A DNA stretch of 64,000 nt from Leptotrichia sp. oral taxon 847 (GTDB lineage: Bacteria; Fusobacteriota; Fusobacteriia; Fusobacteriales; Leptotrichiaceae): the NCBI RefSeq assembly GCF_001553645.1, contig NZ_CP014231.1:434001-498000 (forward strand), written 5' to 3'. Every line of letters begins with the position of its first letter. The first letter of the stretch is position 1. The position numbers and the translations under genes are program-made. Below, piece by piece: positions 52,956 through 62,741 of the stretch. Under the pieces are notes generated by a model. That model searched no databases and was not told the origin of the DNA. It worked only from the letters and a program-made list of their open reading frames with translations.

Positions 52956-55235
52956 TTATAATTTCAAAAATTTTAATCTTAGTGCATTTGCCAAAACTGA
53001 AACCGAGCTAAATGACATCGCAAAAGCCGCAATCATTGGGTCTAATTTAGGTCCGTTAAATAAAGCGTAAAAGATTCCTGTGGCAATTGGAATTCCTATT
53101 ACATTGTAGAAAAAGGCCCAGAACAAATTCTGCTTTATATTTGTAATCGTAGCTTTACTTAGTTTCATTGCACTTACCACATCTTTTAAATCATTTTTGA
53201 TAAGCACAATATCCGCTGACTCTATCGCAACATCCGTTCCACTTCCTATCGCAATTCCAACATTTGCCTGAGCTAATGCTGGAGAATCATTTATTCCATC
53301 TCCCACCATTGCTACAAACTCACCATTTTCCTGTAACTCCTTAATTTTAGAAGCCTTTTGGTGTGGCAGCACATCTGAAATCACTTCGTCTATCCCAGCT
53401 TGTTTTGCAATAAACTTTGCCGTTTTTTCATTGTCCCCTGTGAGCATTATTGTCTTTATTCCCATTTTATGAAGTTCACAAATTGCATCAGCACTTGTTT
53501 TTTTAATCACATCGGCAACTGCCACAAGTGCCACAAGTTCTTTTTCAATTGACATATACATCGGTGTCTTCCCTTCGCCAGAAAACTCATTGTAATCTTT
53601 CTGTGCAATTTCTGTATCAATTTTTCTGTTATCCATCAATTTTTTATTCCCAATTTGCACTTCTTTAACTTCTCCATCAATTTTCACTTTCACTCTAATC
53701 CCATATCCCGGCATTGCACGAAAACTTTCGCAATCAAAAAATTCATTTTCCAAAAACTCATTTTTTTCCAAAATTCCATTTACCACAGCTTGTGCCAACG
53801 GATGTTCTGATTTTTTTTCCACACTAGCCGCAATTTTTTGTAACTCTTTTTCCGAATAATTTTTACTAAAAGCGACAAAATCCGTCAAAACAGGTTTTCC
53901 TTCAGTAATTGTCCCAGTTTTATCAAATACGACTGTTTTTATTTTATGAGTTGTTTCCAGAGCTTCTCCACTTTTAATAAGTATTCCGTTCTCCGCTCCT
54001 TTTCCAGTTCCAACCATTATAGATGTAGGTGTTGCAAGTCCCAATGCACATGGACAGGCAATTACTAAAACCGAGATAAAAAACGAAAGTGATGTAACTA
54101 ATCCAGCGCCAAAAATGTACCACGCAAGTCCAGTAACTAGTGCAATTCCCATAACTATCGGAACAAAATATCCAGCTACAGTATCAGCCATTCTTGAAAT
54201 TGGCGCTTTTGATCCTTGAGCTTCTTCCACCAATTTTATTATTTGTGACAACATCGTATTCTTCCCAATTTCTGTCGCTTCAAATTTAATGCTCCCATTT
54301 TTATTTATACTTCCACCGATAACTTTATCCCCCACATTTTTTGTAACCGGCAAACTCTCTCCAGTCAACATCGACTCATCAACTGATGTAGTTCCTTCTG
54401 TTATAATTCCATCAACCGCTATTTTTTCCCCCGGCTTTACAACAACAATATCTCCAACACTCAGATTTTCTATCATAACTTCTTTTTCTACACCATTTTC
54501 AATAATTTTCGCTTTTTTTGGCTGCAATCCAATCAGTTTTTTTATTGCTGACGAAGTTTGCCCTTTTGTTCTAGCTTCCAATAATTTTCCTAACGAAATT
54601 AAAGTTATTATGATTCCAGCTGACTCATAGTGCAAGTCCATTGCGTAATGATGTGCATTTTTTGGATCTAATATCGCTGTAGCTGTTGAAATTAAACTAT
54701 AAACTAAAGCTGCCCCTGAACCCATTGCAATAAGTGAATCCATATTTGGAGATTTTCTAAAAATATTTTTTATTCCGTGTATGAAAAAATCTCTTCCCGC
54801 ATACATAATTGGTATAACAAATACCAGTTGTGCCAATGCAAAATTTAGCGGATGTTCCTTGTGATTTAAAAATCTTGGAACTGGCGCTCCCATCATATGA
54901 TGTCCCATCGAAATGTAAAGTAGCGGTACAGAAAAAATAATCGCAAGAATCAATTTTTTCTTCATTTCTTTTATTTTATCCTGATACATCTTAACTTTTT
55001 CTTCTTCCGAAACATTTTCTATAAGCCCATATCCGCTCTTTTCAACTATTTCTCTAATTTTTGCAAAATTATATTTATTTTCATCAAAGTTCACAGTCAT
55101 TTTTTCAGTAGCCAAATTTACAGTTGCGTCAAGTCCATCGCATTTATTTACCGCTTTTTCAACTGTCAAAGCACACGCCGCACAATTCATCCCAGTGACT
55201 GTGTAAACTTTTTTTGTTTTTTCTGAATTTTCCAT
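52956..55235 (-). CDS. copA: Copper-exporting P1B-type ATPase
   Basis: Inner-membrane pump moving Cu+ out of the cytoplasm. It has 759 residues. One N-terminal heavy-metal-binding domain has GMNCAAC with Cys18 and Cys21. Eight membrane segments follow. The actuator carries TGES, the metal site is ACPCALGL in membrane helix 6, phosphorylation is at [14 protein letters not shown] is the HP motif, and [15 protein letters not shown] closes the ATP site. NAIR-type MxxSS ([15 protein letters not shown]) at the C-terminus fits Cu+ ATPases. It is 39 bp after copY under the same cop-box promoter. Confidence 0.95.
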   Translation of the reverse strand: MENSEKTKKVYTVTGMNCAACALTVEKAVNKCDGLDATVNLATEKMTVNFDENKYNFAKIREIVEKSGYGLIENVSEEEKVKMYQDKIKEMKKKLILAIIFSVPLLYISMGHHMMGAPVPRFLNHKEHPLNFALAQLVFVIPIMYAGRDFFIHGIKNIFRKSPNMDSLIAMGSGAALVYSLISTATAILDPKNAHHYAMDLHYESAGIIITLISLGKLLEARTKGQTSSAIKKLIGLQPKKAKIIENGVEKEVMIENLSVGDIVVVKPGEKIAVDGIITEGTTSVDESMLTGESLPVTKNVGDKVIGGSINKNGSIKFEATEIGKNTMLSQIIKLVEEAQGSKAPISRMADTVAGYFVPIVMGIALVTGLAWYIFGAGLVTSLSFFISVLVIACPCALGLATPTSIMVGTGKGAENGILIKSGEALETTHKIKTVVFDKTGTITEGKPVLTDFVAFSKNYSEKELQKIAASVEKKSEHPLAQAVVNGILEKNEFLENEFFDCESFRAMPGYGIRVKVKIDGEVKEVQIGNKKLMDNRKIDTEIAQKDYNEFSGEGKTPMYMSIEKELVALVAVADVIKKTSADAICELHKMGIKTIMLTGDNEKTAKFIAKQAGIDEVISDVLPHQKASKIKELQENGEFVAMVGDGINDSPALAQANVGIAIGSGTDVAIESADIVLIKNDLKDVVSAMKLSKATITNIKQNLFWAFFYNVIGIPIATGIFYALFNGPKLDPMIAAFAMSFSSVSVLANALRLKFLKL

Positions 55236-55274
55236 TTTTCCATCTCCTTTATTTTAAAAATTTTTAAAAATTTT

Positions 55275-55724
55275 CTAAATATGCAAATGTCCATTTTTTT
55301 CGCAATTACATTGCCCTTTCAGACATTTACACAAAACTTTTGAAACCGCTGTTTTTCTTTTTTTTTCAATTGCTTCTGAAATAATTTCCAAGTCATCAAA
55401 ACTAAGCTCACTATTTTCAATCACACAAGCTATCATTTTTCCAACTTTTGTATTGCAAATCTTTTTAAAAGTTCCCAAAATATAAATTTTTGCGACTTCC
55501 TTTTCCGTGTATTCCGTGGAATAAAGATATTTATTTCCAATTTCCCGCTTTTTTAAAATTTTTCTCTCTAAAAGCCTATTAAGCAATGTTTTAACCGTCG
55601 TCCGCTTCCAGTTCATCTTTTCTCCGAGTACTTCAAAGACAAAATTGCTTGTAACTTCATTATTTGCCCACACAACCCTCATTATTTCCCATTCTGAATC
55701 AGTTATATGACACTTTTCTTCCAT
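55275..55724 (-). CDS. copY: CopY/TcrY-family copper-responsive repressor
   Basis: A 149-residue BlaI/MecI-type winged-helix repressor (DNA-binding part about 5-75, SEWEIMRVVWANN and TTVKTLLNRLLERKIL). The C-terminus has the copper/zinc motif C-K-C-x4-C-N-C (Cys132, 134, 139, 141), as in Enterococcus CopY. The tail ends with extra histidines (NGHLHI), which could also bind metal. It is the first gene of copY-copA and is autoregulated through the cop boxes just upstream. Confidence 0.93.
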   Translation of the reverse strand: MEEKCHITDSEWEIMRVVWANNEVTSNFVFEVLGEKMNWKRTTVKTLLNRLLERKILKKREIGNKYLYSTEYTEKEVAKIYILGTFKKICNTKVGKMIACVIENSELSFDDLEIISEAIEKKRKTAVSKVLCKCLKGQCNCEKNGHLHI

Positions 55725-55757
55725 AAAAATCCCACCTTTAAAAAAAAATAAAACGAC

Positions 55758-55808
55758 TACATTTGTAACCTATATAAATAGTTTACAACAGTAATCGTTT
55801 TTTGTCAA
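55758..55808 (-). promoter_or_regulatory. cop promoter with two cop-box operators
   Basis: Minus strand: -35 TTGACA (55808-55803), 17-bp spacer, -10 TAAACT (55785-55780). A perfect cop box TACATTTGTA (consensus TACAnnTGTA) lies at 55758-55767, just past the transcription start. A one-mismatch box TACAACAGTA at 55784-55793 overlaps the -10 and spacer. CopY binding would block the polymerase. Confidence 0.85.
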
Positions 55809-55827
55809 GTAAAAAATATTTATTTTT

Positions 55828-56250
55828 TTACATAAAAAATATCATTGTAAGTATAAAAACTACTTTAAACACTACATAAATTTGAAAAAAGCTATTTATT
55901 CTAGGAGTTTCTTCACGCCCTTCGTCTTTTATAATTGAGTAATCCAAAGCCCATAACAATATAAGATATACAATTATACTTACAAGCGAAAATGCTCCTG
56001 TGAAGAAATAAATTACTTCTAAAAATAAAAATATATATATTTTAAATGTCGTTCTTTTGCTTATAAAAAATATATTTATAAGATTATAATTTGCATATAC
56101 ATACAATAAAATCATAAGTACAATTCCTAGATAATTTGAAACAACATCAATTTTTTTTAACACGAAAACCGCAAAATACGCTATGATTGACATCATTAAA
56201 ATTCTAGATTTTTCATTTTTATTTTTATTTAATTCTTTTTTTATATTCAT
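55828..56250 (-). CDS. Hypothetical four-helix membrane protein
   Basis: I do not recognise the family. Its 140 residues begin with a basic cytoplasmic stretch and then four hydrophobic segments (about 17-32, 40-55, 70-102 as two, and 121-139). It starts 3 bp after the truncated xerD-like gene, with its ribosome site (GGAGATG) inside that gene's end. It closes the nadK-recN run. No charged motif suggests transport. Confidence 0.65.
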   Translation of the reverse strand: MNIKKELNKNKNEKSRILMMSIIAYFAVFVLKKIDVVSNYLGIVLMILLYVYANYNLINIFFISKRTTFKIYIFLFLEVIYFFTGAFSLVSIIVYLILLWALDYSIIKDEGREETPRINSFFQIYVVFKVVFILTMIFFM

Positions 56251-56253
56251 TTT

Positions 56254-56748
56254 TTAATCATCTCCCAACTTTATATTGTTGTAAATTTTTTTTAATTTAG
56301 ATTTTTTTATGTGAGTATAAATTTCAGTTGTCATATTTGAATTTTCAAATGTTTCTGAAAATTTTTCCTCCTTTTTTAAAAGTTTAATCGTTCCAGTCGG
56401 ATCATTTTGAGTAAAATTATTTAAGTAACAAAATTTATAAAATGATTTTATCACTGACACTTTTCGTAAAACTGAACTTTCTTTTAATTTTTTTGAAATA
56501 TATTGTATAAAATCAAATATCTCCTCTTCCAAAATTTCATCAAAACTTTTTTTTAAATAAGAAAAAAATTGTTTTAAATCCCGTTTATAACCTATTAATG
56601 TGCTATGTGAATCCCCCTTTTCAAACTCCAAAAAATTTAAAAATTCCTTTATCACCTCGTCATTTTTTCTTTTAATTTTCAAATTTTTCTCAATTATAAA
56701 GTTTTTATTACTTTCTAATTTTTTCTCGTTTTCCAAATTTTTTTTCAT
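56254..56748 (-). pseudogene. Truncated XerD-type tyrosine recombinase lacking its catalytic core
   Basis: A 164-residue frame with an intact core-binding domain of a tyrosine recombinase (about residues 28-120: VIKEFLNFLEFEKG, STLIGYKRDLKQFFSYL, VSVIKSFYKFCYLNNFTQNDP). After KKEEK (about 130) it jumps straight to the very end of a Xer protein, NMTTEIYTHIKKSKLKKIY. About 110 residues with the catalytic Arg, Lys, His and second Arg are missing, and only the final Tyr region remains. The frame is intact, so the deletion is in-frame. It cannot recombine DNA by itself; it could only bind. Starts 20 bp after recN. Confidence 0.75.
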
Positions 56749-56768
56749 TTTTAATCATCCATCTTTTT

Positions 56769-58433
56769 TTATTGTATTTCCATTATTTCTTTTGCGTGAT
56801 TAATTGACGCTTCTGTTATATTGTCTCCTGAAATTATTCTCGCTATTTCACGGATTCTTTCATTTTCATCAAGTTCACGCACTTTAGTTTCTGTAAAACC
56901 ATTTTCAATTTCTTTTTTTATCAAAAATTGCTGACTTGCAGAGCCTGCAATTTGTGGAGAATGTGTAACACAGATAATCTGTGTATTTTTTGAAAGCTCC
57001 TTTAATTTTTGCGCCACTTTTCTCACCGTTTCGCCAGAAATCCCAGTATCAATTTCGTCAAAAATAAGTACCGAAATATTATCAACTTCTGAAAATACCG
57101 TTTTTAGCGCCAACATTATCCGAGAAACTTCTCCGCCAGACGCAATTTTTACAAGCGGCTTAAAATTTTCTCCGACATTTGTCTTAATCAAAAATTCCAC
57201 TTTATTTATTCCATTTGCCGTAATTTCATCATTTTTTTGAATTGCTACTTGAAATTTTGCACTTTCCATATTTAAATCACAAAGTTGAATATCAATCGTA
57301 TTTTGAAGCGCATAGGCAATATCCATTCGTATTTTGCTCAACTTTTCACTATTTTCAAAATATTTTTTAATAAGTTCTTTTTTCTCATTCTTTAGATTTT
57401 CAAGCTCATCATTCTCAAAGTTTAAAAAATTTAAATCATTTAAAATTTTATTTTTGTATTCTAGGATTTCTTCAATTGTCGCCCCATATTTCAATTTTAA
57501 TTTATTAATTTTATCAATTCTTTTCACAACTTTTTCAAGCTTCGTGTCATTCACTTCTTCCACATCTCCAATAAAATTATCAATGGAATACGAAACTTCT
57601 TCGACTTCATAGACGATGGATTCCACTTTTTCTGACAACTCTCCATAAATTTCTGACAAATCCGACAGCTGCTCCAAATTTTTTCTAACTTTTCCAAGAG
57701 CCGATAAAATCGAAAACTCGCCTTCTTTTAACCACTGCGAAGACTCTTCCAGTTTTTCACTAATTTTTCCTGAGTTGAACAAAATTTTGTACTCCTCTTC
57801 CAGCTCATTATCTTCATTTAATTTTAAATCCAAATCATTTATTTCATTAAACTGAAATTCCAAAATATCCTTTTTTTCTAAAAGTTTTGCCTTTTGTTCT
57901 TCAATTTTTTCAATTTTTAAATTTACTTTTTTTATTTCATCCACATTTTTTTTGACTTCTTTTAACAAATTTTTTCCTGCATCATCCAAGAATCTATCCA
58001 GCAAATTTAAATGAAACTCGTTGTTTAAAAGTGATTGATGCTCATGTTGACCAACTAAGTCTATAATATTTTCCATCATCTCTTTCAATTTTGATAATGT
58101 AAATCTTGTCCCATTTACTGTAATTTTAGATTTTGAATTTTTATCAAAAGTTCTTGTTACAATAATTTCATTATCGTTTATTTCAAAACCAAGTTCGTTT
58201 AATCTTTCTTTTTGTCTATCGGTAATTTCAAAAATTCCTTCAGCAAAAAGACTGTCTTCACCGTTTCTAATCATTTCTAAATGGCTTCTCTCACCTATCA
58301 AAAGCGATATTCCATCCAAAATAATGGATTTTCCTGCACCAGTTTCCCCAGTTAACGCAATAAAATTTTTACTAAACTCCAAATTCAAATTTTTGATTAT
58401 CGCTAAATTGTTTAATCTTAACTCTCTTAACAT
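56769..58433 (-). CDS. recN: DNA repair protein RecN
   Basis: SMC-like ATPase of double-strand-break repair. It has 554 residues from ATG 58433 (ribosome site AAAGGAAAAGG); the open frame extends 15 codons further without support. Walker A is GETGAGKS (29-36), with long coiled coils at about 155-365. The ABC signature KIASGGEVSRIMLAL and Walker B VLIFDEIDTGISG near 455-470 follow. It starts 23 bp after nadK, a common pairing. Confidence 0.95.
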   Translation of the reverse strand: MLRELRLNNLAIIKNLNLEFSKNFIALTGETGAGKSIILDGISLLIGERSHLEMIRNGEDSLFAEGIFEITDRQKERLNELGFEINDNEIIVTRTFDKNSKSKITVNGTRFTLSKLKEMMENIIDLVGQHEHQSLLNNEFHLNLLDRFLDDAGKNLLKEVKKNVDEIKKVNLKIEKIEEQKAKLLEKKDILEFQFNEINDLDLKLNEDNELEEEYKILFNSGKISEKLEESSQWLKEGEFSILSALGKVRKNLEQLSDLSEIYGELSEKVESIVYEVEEVSYSIDNFIGDVEEVNDTKLEKVVKRIDKINKLKLKYGATIEEILEYKNKILNDLNFLNFENDELENLKNEKKELIKKYFENSEKLSKIRMDIAYALQNTIDIQLCDLNMESAKFQVAIQKNDEITANGINKVEFLIKTNVGENFKPLVKIASGGEVSRIMLALKTVFSEVDNISVLIFDEIDTGISGETVRKVAQKLKELSKNTQIICVTHSPQIAGSASQQFLIKKEIENGFTETKVRELDENERIREIARIISGDNITEASINHAKEIMEIQ

Positions 58434-58456
58434 CCTTTTCCTTTCATTTGCTAAAT

Positions 58457-59269
58457 TTATAAAACAAAATCTCCCCATCTTAATTTTTCTCTCAAAATAC
58501 CAAAATAATCGCTGTTTATAGGTTTAATTATTTTTATTTTTTTATTTGATAGGGTAGCCAAAAGCTCATCTTCCGGCTTAATTCCAAACCACAAATTCCC
58601 ATCTATGTTCAAATGAACTTCGGCTTCTCTTGAAACTGCCTTAAAGCTCAATGTTTCACACCCATTTATAACAATTGGCCTAGCGGTTAAACTTTGTGGA
58701 GATAATGGCGTTATTGTCAAGGCATTTAAATTTGGATGGACAATTGAACCTCCAGCTGACAGAGAATAAGCCGTTGAACCAGTTGGCGTTGCAACTATAA
58801 TTCCATCCGCCCTATATTTATTCACAAAAATCCCATTTGAGAAAACTTCCACCTGAATTAAGTGAGCTTCATGGCCACCTTTTGTTATCACAAGCTCATT
58901 TAGCGCATAAAATGTATTACCATTGTATTTTACTTCCATAAGTGAACGATTTTCTATCTTATAATTTACATTTTTTATATAATTTTTTAGCATCTCAACC
59001 GCATTTTCTGGATTTATTTCAACTAAATACCCAAGCGAGCCAAGATTTATTGCAAGAATTGGAATATCTGATATAATTGCTTCTTTTGCAGCTTTTAACA
59101 TCGTCCCGTCTCCGCCTAGTGAAATTAACAAATCCGCTTTTTTCACATCTTCCACTTCCAATATTTTACTTTCTTTTAAATAATTGTAAAAATTTTTAAG
59201 CAACTCTTCATTCGCATATTCACTTTTTACAATTTTTACTTTTTTTACTAAATTTTCTTTTTTTTCCAT
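58457..59269 (-). CDS. nadK: NAD kinase
   Basis: Phosphorylates NAD to NADP. It has 270 residues from ATG 59269, six bases after AGGCGG; two upstream in-frame starts have poorer spacing. LGGDGTML (GGDG at 52-55) holds the catalytic Asp, and YRADGIIVATPTGSTAYSLSAGG is the second conserved block. It heads nadK-recN-xerD remnant-membrane protein. Confidence 0.95.
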   Translation of the reverse strand: MEKKENLVKKVKIVKSEYANEELLKNFYNYLKESKILEVEDVKKADLLISLGGDGTMLKAAKEAIISDIPILAINLGSLGYLVEINPENAVEMLKNYIKNVNYKIENRSLMEVKYNGNTFYALNELVITKGGHEAHLIQVEVFSNGIFVNKYRADGIIVATPTGSTAYSLSAGGSIVHPNLNALTITPLSPQSLTARPIVINGCETLSFKAVSREAEVHLNIDGNLWFGIKPEDELLATLSNKKIKIIKPINSDYFGILREKLRWGDFVL

Positions 59270-59394
59270 AATCATCCGCCTATTTTTTCCCAAAAATTTA
59301 TTTTCCATAAAAACTAAAAAAATAACCCAAAGACATAGCTATTTTTTACTATATTTCCTTTGAGTAGTTATTTTATAAACTATTTCTAAAATTA

Positions 59395-59729
59395 GGTCTC
59401 GGTATAAGCCGGATTCTGTATTAGTCAATCATTTATCTAAATTAATAATCACTTATTAACTTTAGCGAATTACCCTTCAAAGTAAAGGCGGGGAACCTTT
59501 TATCACTTTCCTACTTATTCTTGCTTCAGGAGGGGTTTACCAAGCTAATTTAATTGCTTAAATTACTGGTAGTCTCTTACACTACCTTTTCACCCTTACC
59601 TAAACAGGCGGTTTTTTTTCTGTGGCACTTTCCTTAAGATTTCTCTTAACAGCCGTTAACTGTCTCCTTCCCCTGTGAAGTCCAGACTTTCCTCTTAAAA
59701 AAATTTTTCAAGCGATTAACTCCGAAACC
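59395..59729 (-). ncRNA. rnpB: RNase P RNA
   Basis: Minus-strand RNA of about 335 nt. Near its 5' end it reads GAGTTAATCGCTTG, then AGAGGAAAGTCTGGACTTCAC, the conserved CR-I region. Near its 3' end ACAGAATCCGGCTTATA is the matching CR-V region. GGTTTCGG (5') pairs with CCGAGACC (3') to form P1, which I used to set both ends. It processes tRNA 5' ends. One base in the CR-I region (CTGGAC rather than the usual CCGGAC) is a small variation. Confidence 0.92.
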
Positions 59730-59743
59730 ATCAATATGCAATT

Positions 59744-59773
59744 ATTTTATCATTTTTTATCACTTTTTGTCAA
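59744..59773 (-). promoter_or_regulatory. Promoter of rnpB
   Basis: Perfect TTGACA (59773-59768), 18-bp spacer, TAAAAT (59749-59744), about 15 bp before the predicted RNA 5' end. Confidence 0.7.
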
Positions 59774-59817
59774 TAAATTTACCACTTTAAAATGATTTTT
59801 TTATAAAAAATATAAAA

Positions 59818-59846
59818 ATAAAACACTCTAATTTTTAGAGTGTTTT
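59818..59846 (-). terminator. Terminator of ilvC
   Basis: AAAACACTCTA pairs perfectly with TAGAGTGTTTT around ATTTT, with T-rich sequence after it on the minus strand. Confidence 0.85.
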
Positions 59847-59925
59847 GTGATTTACTGATATTTTACTGATTTTGCCATTTTATAAATTACTTCAAATGTT
59901 TATTTTTAAAGGTTTTAAAGCAATT

Positions 59926-60936
59926 TTACTTTTTAATCCAAGGCATAAGCTGTCTTAATTCAGCTCCAACTTTTTCTACACCATGATTTGCAAACTCTTG
60001 TCTTTTTTCTTTTAAGAATGGTTGTCCAGCTTTGTAGTCAGCTAAGAAATCGTTAGCAAATTTTCCTGATTGAATATCTTTCAAAATGTCTTTCATAGCT
60101 TTCTTTGTTTCTTTTGTAATAATTTTTGGTCCAGTTAAATAATCTCCGTATTCTGCTGTATTTGAAATTGAATTTCTCATTGTAGCAAATCCACCTTCGT
60201 AAATTAAGTCTACGATAAGTTTCATTTCGTGAATACATTCAAAGTAAGCGTTTACTGGGTCATATCCAGCTTCTGTTAATACTTCAAATCCAACTTTCAT
60301 AAGTTCTACAACTCCACCACACAATACTACTTGTTCTCCAAATAAGTCAGTTTCTGTTTCTTGTTTAAATGTAGTTTCAAGAATTCCACTTCTTCCTCCA
60401 CCAATTGCTGAGGCCCAAGCTTTAGCTACTTCCATAGCATCTCCTGCTGGATCTTTTTCTACTGCTACTAGACAAGGTACTCCGCTTCCTTCTTGGAAAG
60501 TTCTTCTTACTAAGTGTCCAGGTCCTTTAGGAGCTACCATAAATACACTTATATCATCTCTTGGAACTATTTTTTTAAAATGAATGTTAAATCCGTGTCC
60601 AAATGCTATGTATGCTCCTTTTTTCAAATTTGGTGCAATATCTTTTGCATAAACTTCTGCCTGTAATTCATCTGGAATTAAAATCATAACGATGTCAGCA
60701 CCTTTTACAGCGTCTGCTGTTTCTTTTACTGTAAATCCTGCTTCTTCGGCAGCTGACCAAGATTTAGAACCTTTTCTAAGTCCAACAGTTACGTCAAATC
60801 CACCTTCTTTTAAGTTTAGTGAGTGAGCATGCCCTTGTGAACCATACCCTAAAACTGTAATTTTCTTACCTTCTAATTTACTTAAATCACAATCAGCATC
60901 ATAATAAACTGTTGTTCCTAAAATATTTCCTGCCAT
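59926..60936 (-). CDS. ilvC: Ketol-acid reductoisomerase (NADP+)
   Basis: Second common step of valine, leucine and isoleucine synthesis. It has 336 residues (class I length) from ATG 60936 after [18 protein letters not shown] (30-41) is the Rossmann loop. [13 protein letters not shown] near 130, the metal-binding [16 protein letters not shown] and the SNTAEYGDY knotted-domain motif are present. It stands alone, without the other ilv or leu genes usually found with it. Confidence 0.96.
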   Translation of the reverse strand: MAGNILGTTVYYDADCDLSKLEGKKITVLGYGSQGHAHSLNLKEGGFDVTVGLRKGSKSWSAAEEAGFTVKETADAVKGADIVMILIPDELQAEVYAKDIAPNLKKGAYIAFGHGFNIHFKKIVPRDDISVFMVAPKGPGHLVRRTFQEGSGVPCLVAVEKDPAGDAMEVAKAWASAIGGGRSGILETTFKQETETDLFGEQVVLCGGVVELMKVGFEVLTEAGYDPVNAYFECIHEMKLIVDLIYEGGFATMRNSISNTAEYGDYLTGPKIITKETKKAMKDILKDIQSGKFANDFLADYKAGQPFLKEKRQEFANHGVEKVGAELRQLMPWIKK

Positions 60937-61122
60937 TTTTATTTTCCTCCTAAATTTTTTTATACATACATTATACACTTTTTAAAAATATTTTCAAATA
61001 TTTTTTTTTAATATAATGATATATTTTATATATTTTTAAATTTATTTAATTTTTTTGTAAAATAACAAACCTAAAATTTTATCTCAAATTTAATATATTT
61101 TAAAATTTTTTATTCAAAGCTT

Positions 61123-61578
61123 TTATTGTGTATTTACACTGGCGTCTTTCACTTTGCACGCTTTAACATCTCCTGAATTCAAAACTGCCCTAAACTCCCA
61201 TTTTTTATTTTTATCAATAGAGTCAACACTGTCCACAGCATCTCCAACTTTTTCTCCCTTTTTATCAAAGCAAGGAATTTCAATAGTAACATTTTCCTTT
61301 CTGCTTCCACTATTTGTCAAAACTCCTGTTACAATCGTCGTATTTCCATCGTTTTCAACTTTTGCTTTAGAAAATTTATACTTAGTGCCTTTTGCATTAA
61401 TTTCTCCATCATTTCCGCCAATTATTCCGCCTACAATATTCCCGGCTGTTTTAATTACCGCTCCTGTAACAGTTCCAGCTGCCTTAATCGTTCCACCAGC
61501 AATACTTCCTGCCGCTCCGACAACTCCACACGAAGAAAGTACAAATGCTGTTCCCATCATCATTATTATTTTTTTCAT
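61123..61578 (-). CDS. Lipoprotein with FxLYD-like domain
   Basis: A 151-residue predicted lipoprotein. From ATG 61578 it has a short signal peptide with lipobox VLSSCG, so it would be processed by Lgt and signal peptidase II. A repetitive Gly/Ala/Thr/Val stretch follows (AGTVTGAVIKTAGNIVGGI). The C-terminal half is a beta domain (TIVTGVLTNSGSRKENVTIE, then KKWEFRAVL) resembling FxLYD-type sandwiches. A TTG three codons upstream is too close to the ribosome site GAAAGGA. Function unknown; periplasmic or outer-membrane location is likely. Confidence 0.75.
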   Translation of the reverse strand: MKKIIMMMGTAFVLSSCGVVGAAGSIAGGTIKAAGTVTGAVIKTAGNIVGGIIGGNDGEINAKGTKYKFSKAKVENDGNTTIVTGVLTNSGSRKENVTIEIPCFDKKGEKVGDAVDSVDSIDKNKKWEFRAVLNSGDVKACKVKDASVNTQ

Positions 61579-61717
61579 ATTTTTCAAATCCTTTCAATAT
61601 TTTTTATGCTCACAGTATTTTAAATTTGTTTTACTGCAATTCCAGCATATCTTATGTATTCTAACACTAAAATTATATATTTCCATTTTTTTATAAATAT
61701 TTTTTACTTAAAAAATT

Positions 61718-62512
61718 TTATTTCACAATCAACCAAGGTCTTTCATTTTCCCAAACAATTTTTACTTTCAAATCAAACATCTGCGAAAGAAGTTCCTCTG
61801 TCAAAATATCTTTTTTTAGCCCTTTTGCTAAAATTTTTCCATCATAAAGAAGTGCTACATGTGTTACCGATGGCATAATTTCTTCAATCTGATGAGTTAC
61901 ATAAATAAACGGTATCGCATTATCATTTTGGGAATTTTCCTCAAGTACCTTCAAAAAATACTCCCTTGAAGTTACATCAAGCCCTGAACAAGGCTCGTCC
62001 AGTATAAGCAAATCAGGCTCATTCATAAACGCTCTTGCAAGTAATGTTCGACGCTGTTCTCCCTGCGACAAAGTCCCAAAACGATTATTTTTTATATATG
62101 AAATTCTAAAATCATTAATAATCTTATTGGCTTTTTCCTTATCTTCATCCACAACTTCGTCATAAATCCCTATTGAATTAAATTTTCCTGAAATTACGAC
62201 ATCTTCCAGCTTTTCTGCATTTAATGTGCTTGAAAAATTATTTAATGTGGAACTCACAAATCCAACTCGATTTTTTATTTTTTTCCAAGAATAATTGCCA
62301 AATTTATGCCCAAAAACTCTCACTTCTCCAGAAGTTGGAAAAATATAAGCTGGAATCATTCCCAAAAGAGTGGATTTCCCAGAACCATTTAGCCCTAATA
62401 AAACCCAGTTTTCTCCTTTATTTATGTGCCAGTCGACACCCTTTAAAATTTCTCTTCCTTCTCGTCTGAAAGTTACGTTTTCATAATGTAAAATTTCACC
62501 AGTTTTTTTCAT
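61718..62512 (-). CDS. ABC transporter ATP-binding protein, stand-alone
   Basis: A 264-residue ABC ATPase. Walker A is GLNGSGKST (about 40-48), the Q-loop VGFVSSTLNN, signature LSQGEQRRTLLARAF, Walker B LLILDEPCSGLD and the H-loop YVTHQIEE. No permease or binding-protein gene is adjacent on either side, so it is either a partner in trans or a YlmA/ModF-type ATPase. ATG 62512 lacks a clear ribosome site; the nearest AAGGAG is about 50 bp upstream, so the leader may be unusual. Confidence 0.85.
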   Translation of the reverse strand: MKKTGEILHYENVTFRREGREILKGVDWHINKGENWVLLGLNGSGKSTLLGMIPAYIFPTSGEVRVFGHKFGNYSWKKIKNRVGFVSSTLNNFSSTLNAEKLEDVVISGKFNSIGIYDEVVDEDKEKANKIINDFRISYIKNNRFGTLSQGEQRRTLLARAFMNEPDLLILDEPCSGLDVTSREYFLKVLEENSQNDNAIPFIYVTHQIEEIMPSVTHVALLYDGKILAKGLKKDILTEELLSQMFDLKVKIVWENERPWLIVK

Positions 62513-62741
62513 AAAAACTATGTATGATAAATATATGAATAATTATATAAATACCACGTTCTCCTTTCTTCTATTTTTTATTTTGCTTTTGATTTCACTC
62601 CCCTTGCTTTTTCTAATTTCAGATAATCATTTTGTTGTTTTCTAATTTTGAGTCCAAAAATAATATTGAAAAATTTCTTCCTTTAATTGACAAAACTAAA
62701 CCATCCTCAAAACTTATTATTGTTCTCGAATTTAATGGAAA

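Noticed and set aside
60937..61122. T-box or other riboswitch ahead of ilvC
   Set aside because: The 186-bp upstream region is nearly pure A/T, with no T-box sequence, specifier stem or terminator-like structure.
62560..62741. Possible small gene or gene remnant on the minus strand between the two ATPase genes (reads like FGLKIRKQQNDYLKLEKARG, or TIISFEDGLVLSIKGRNFSI in another frame)
   Set aside because: Neither frame has a usable start codon or ribosome site, both are short, and no family is recognisable. It may be a remnant, but the sequence does not prove it.
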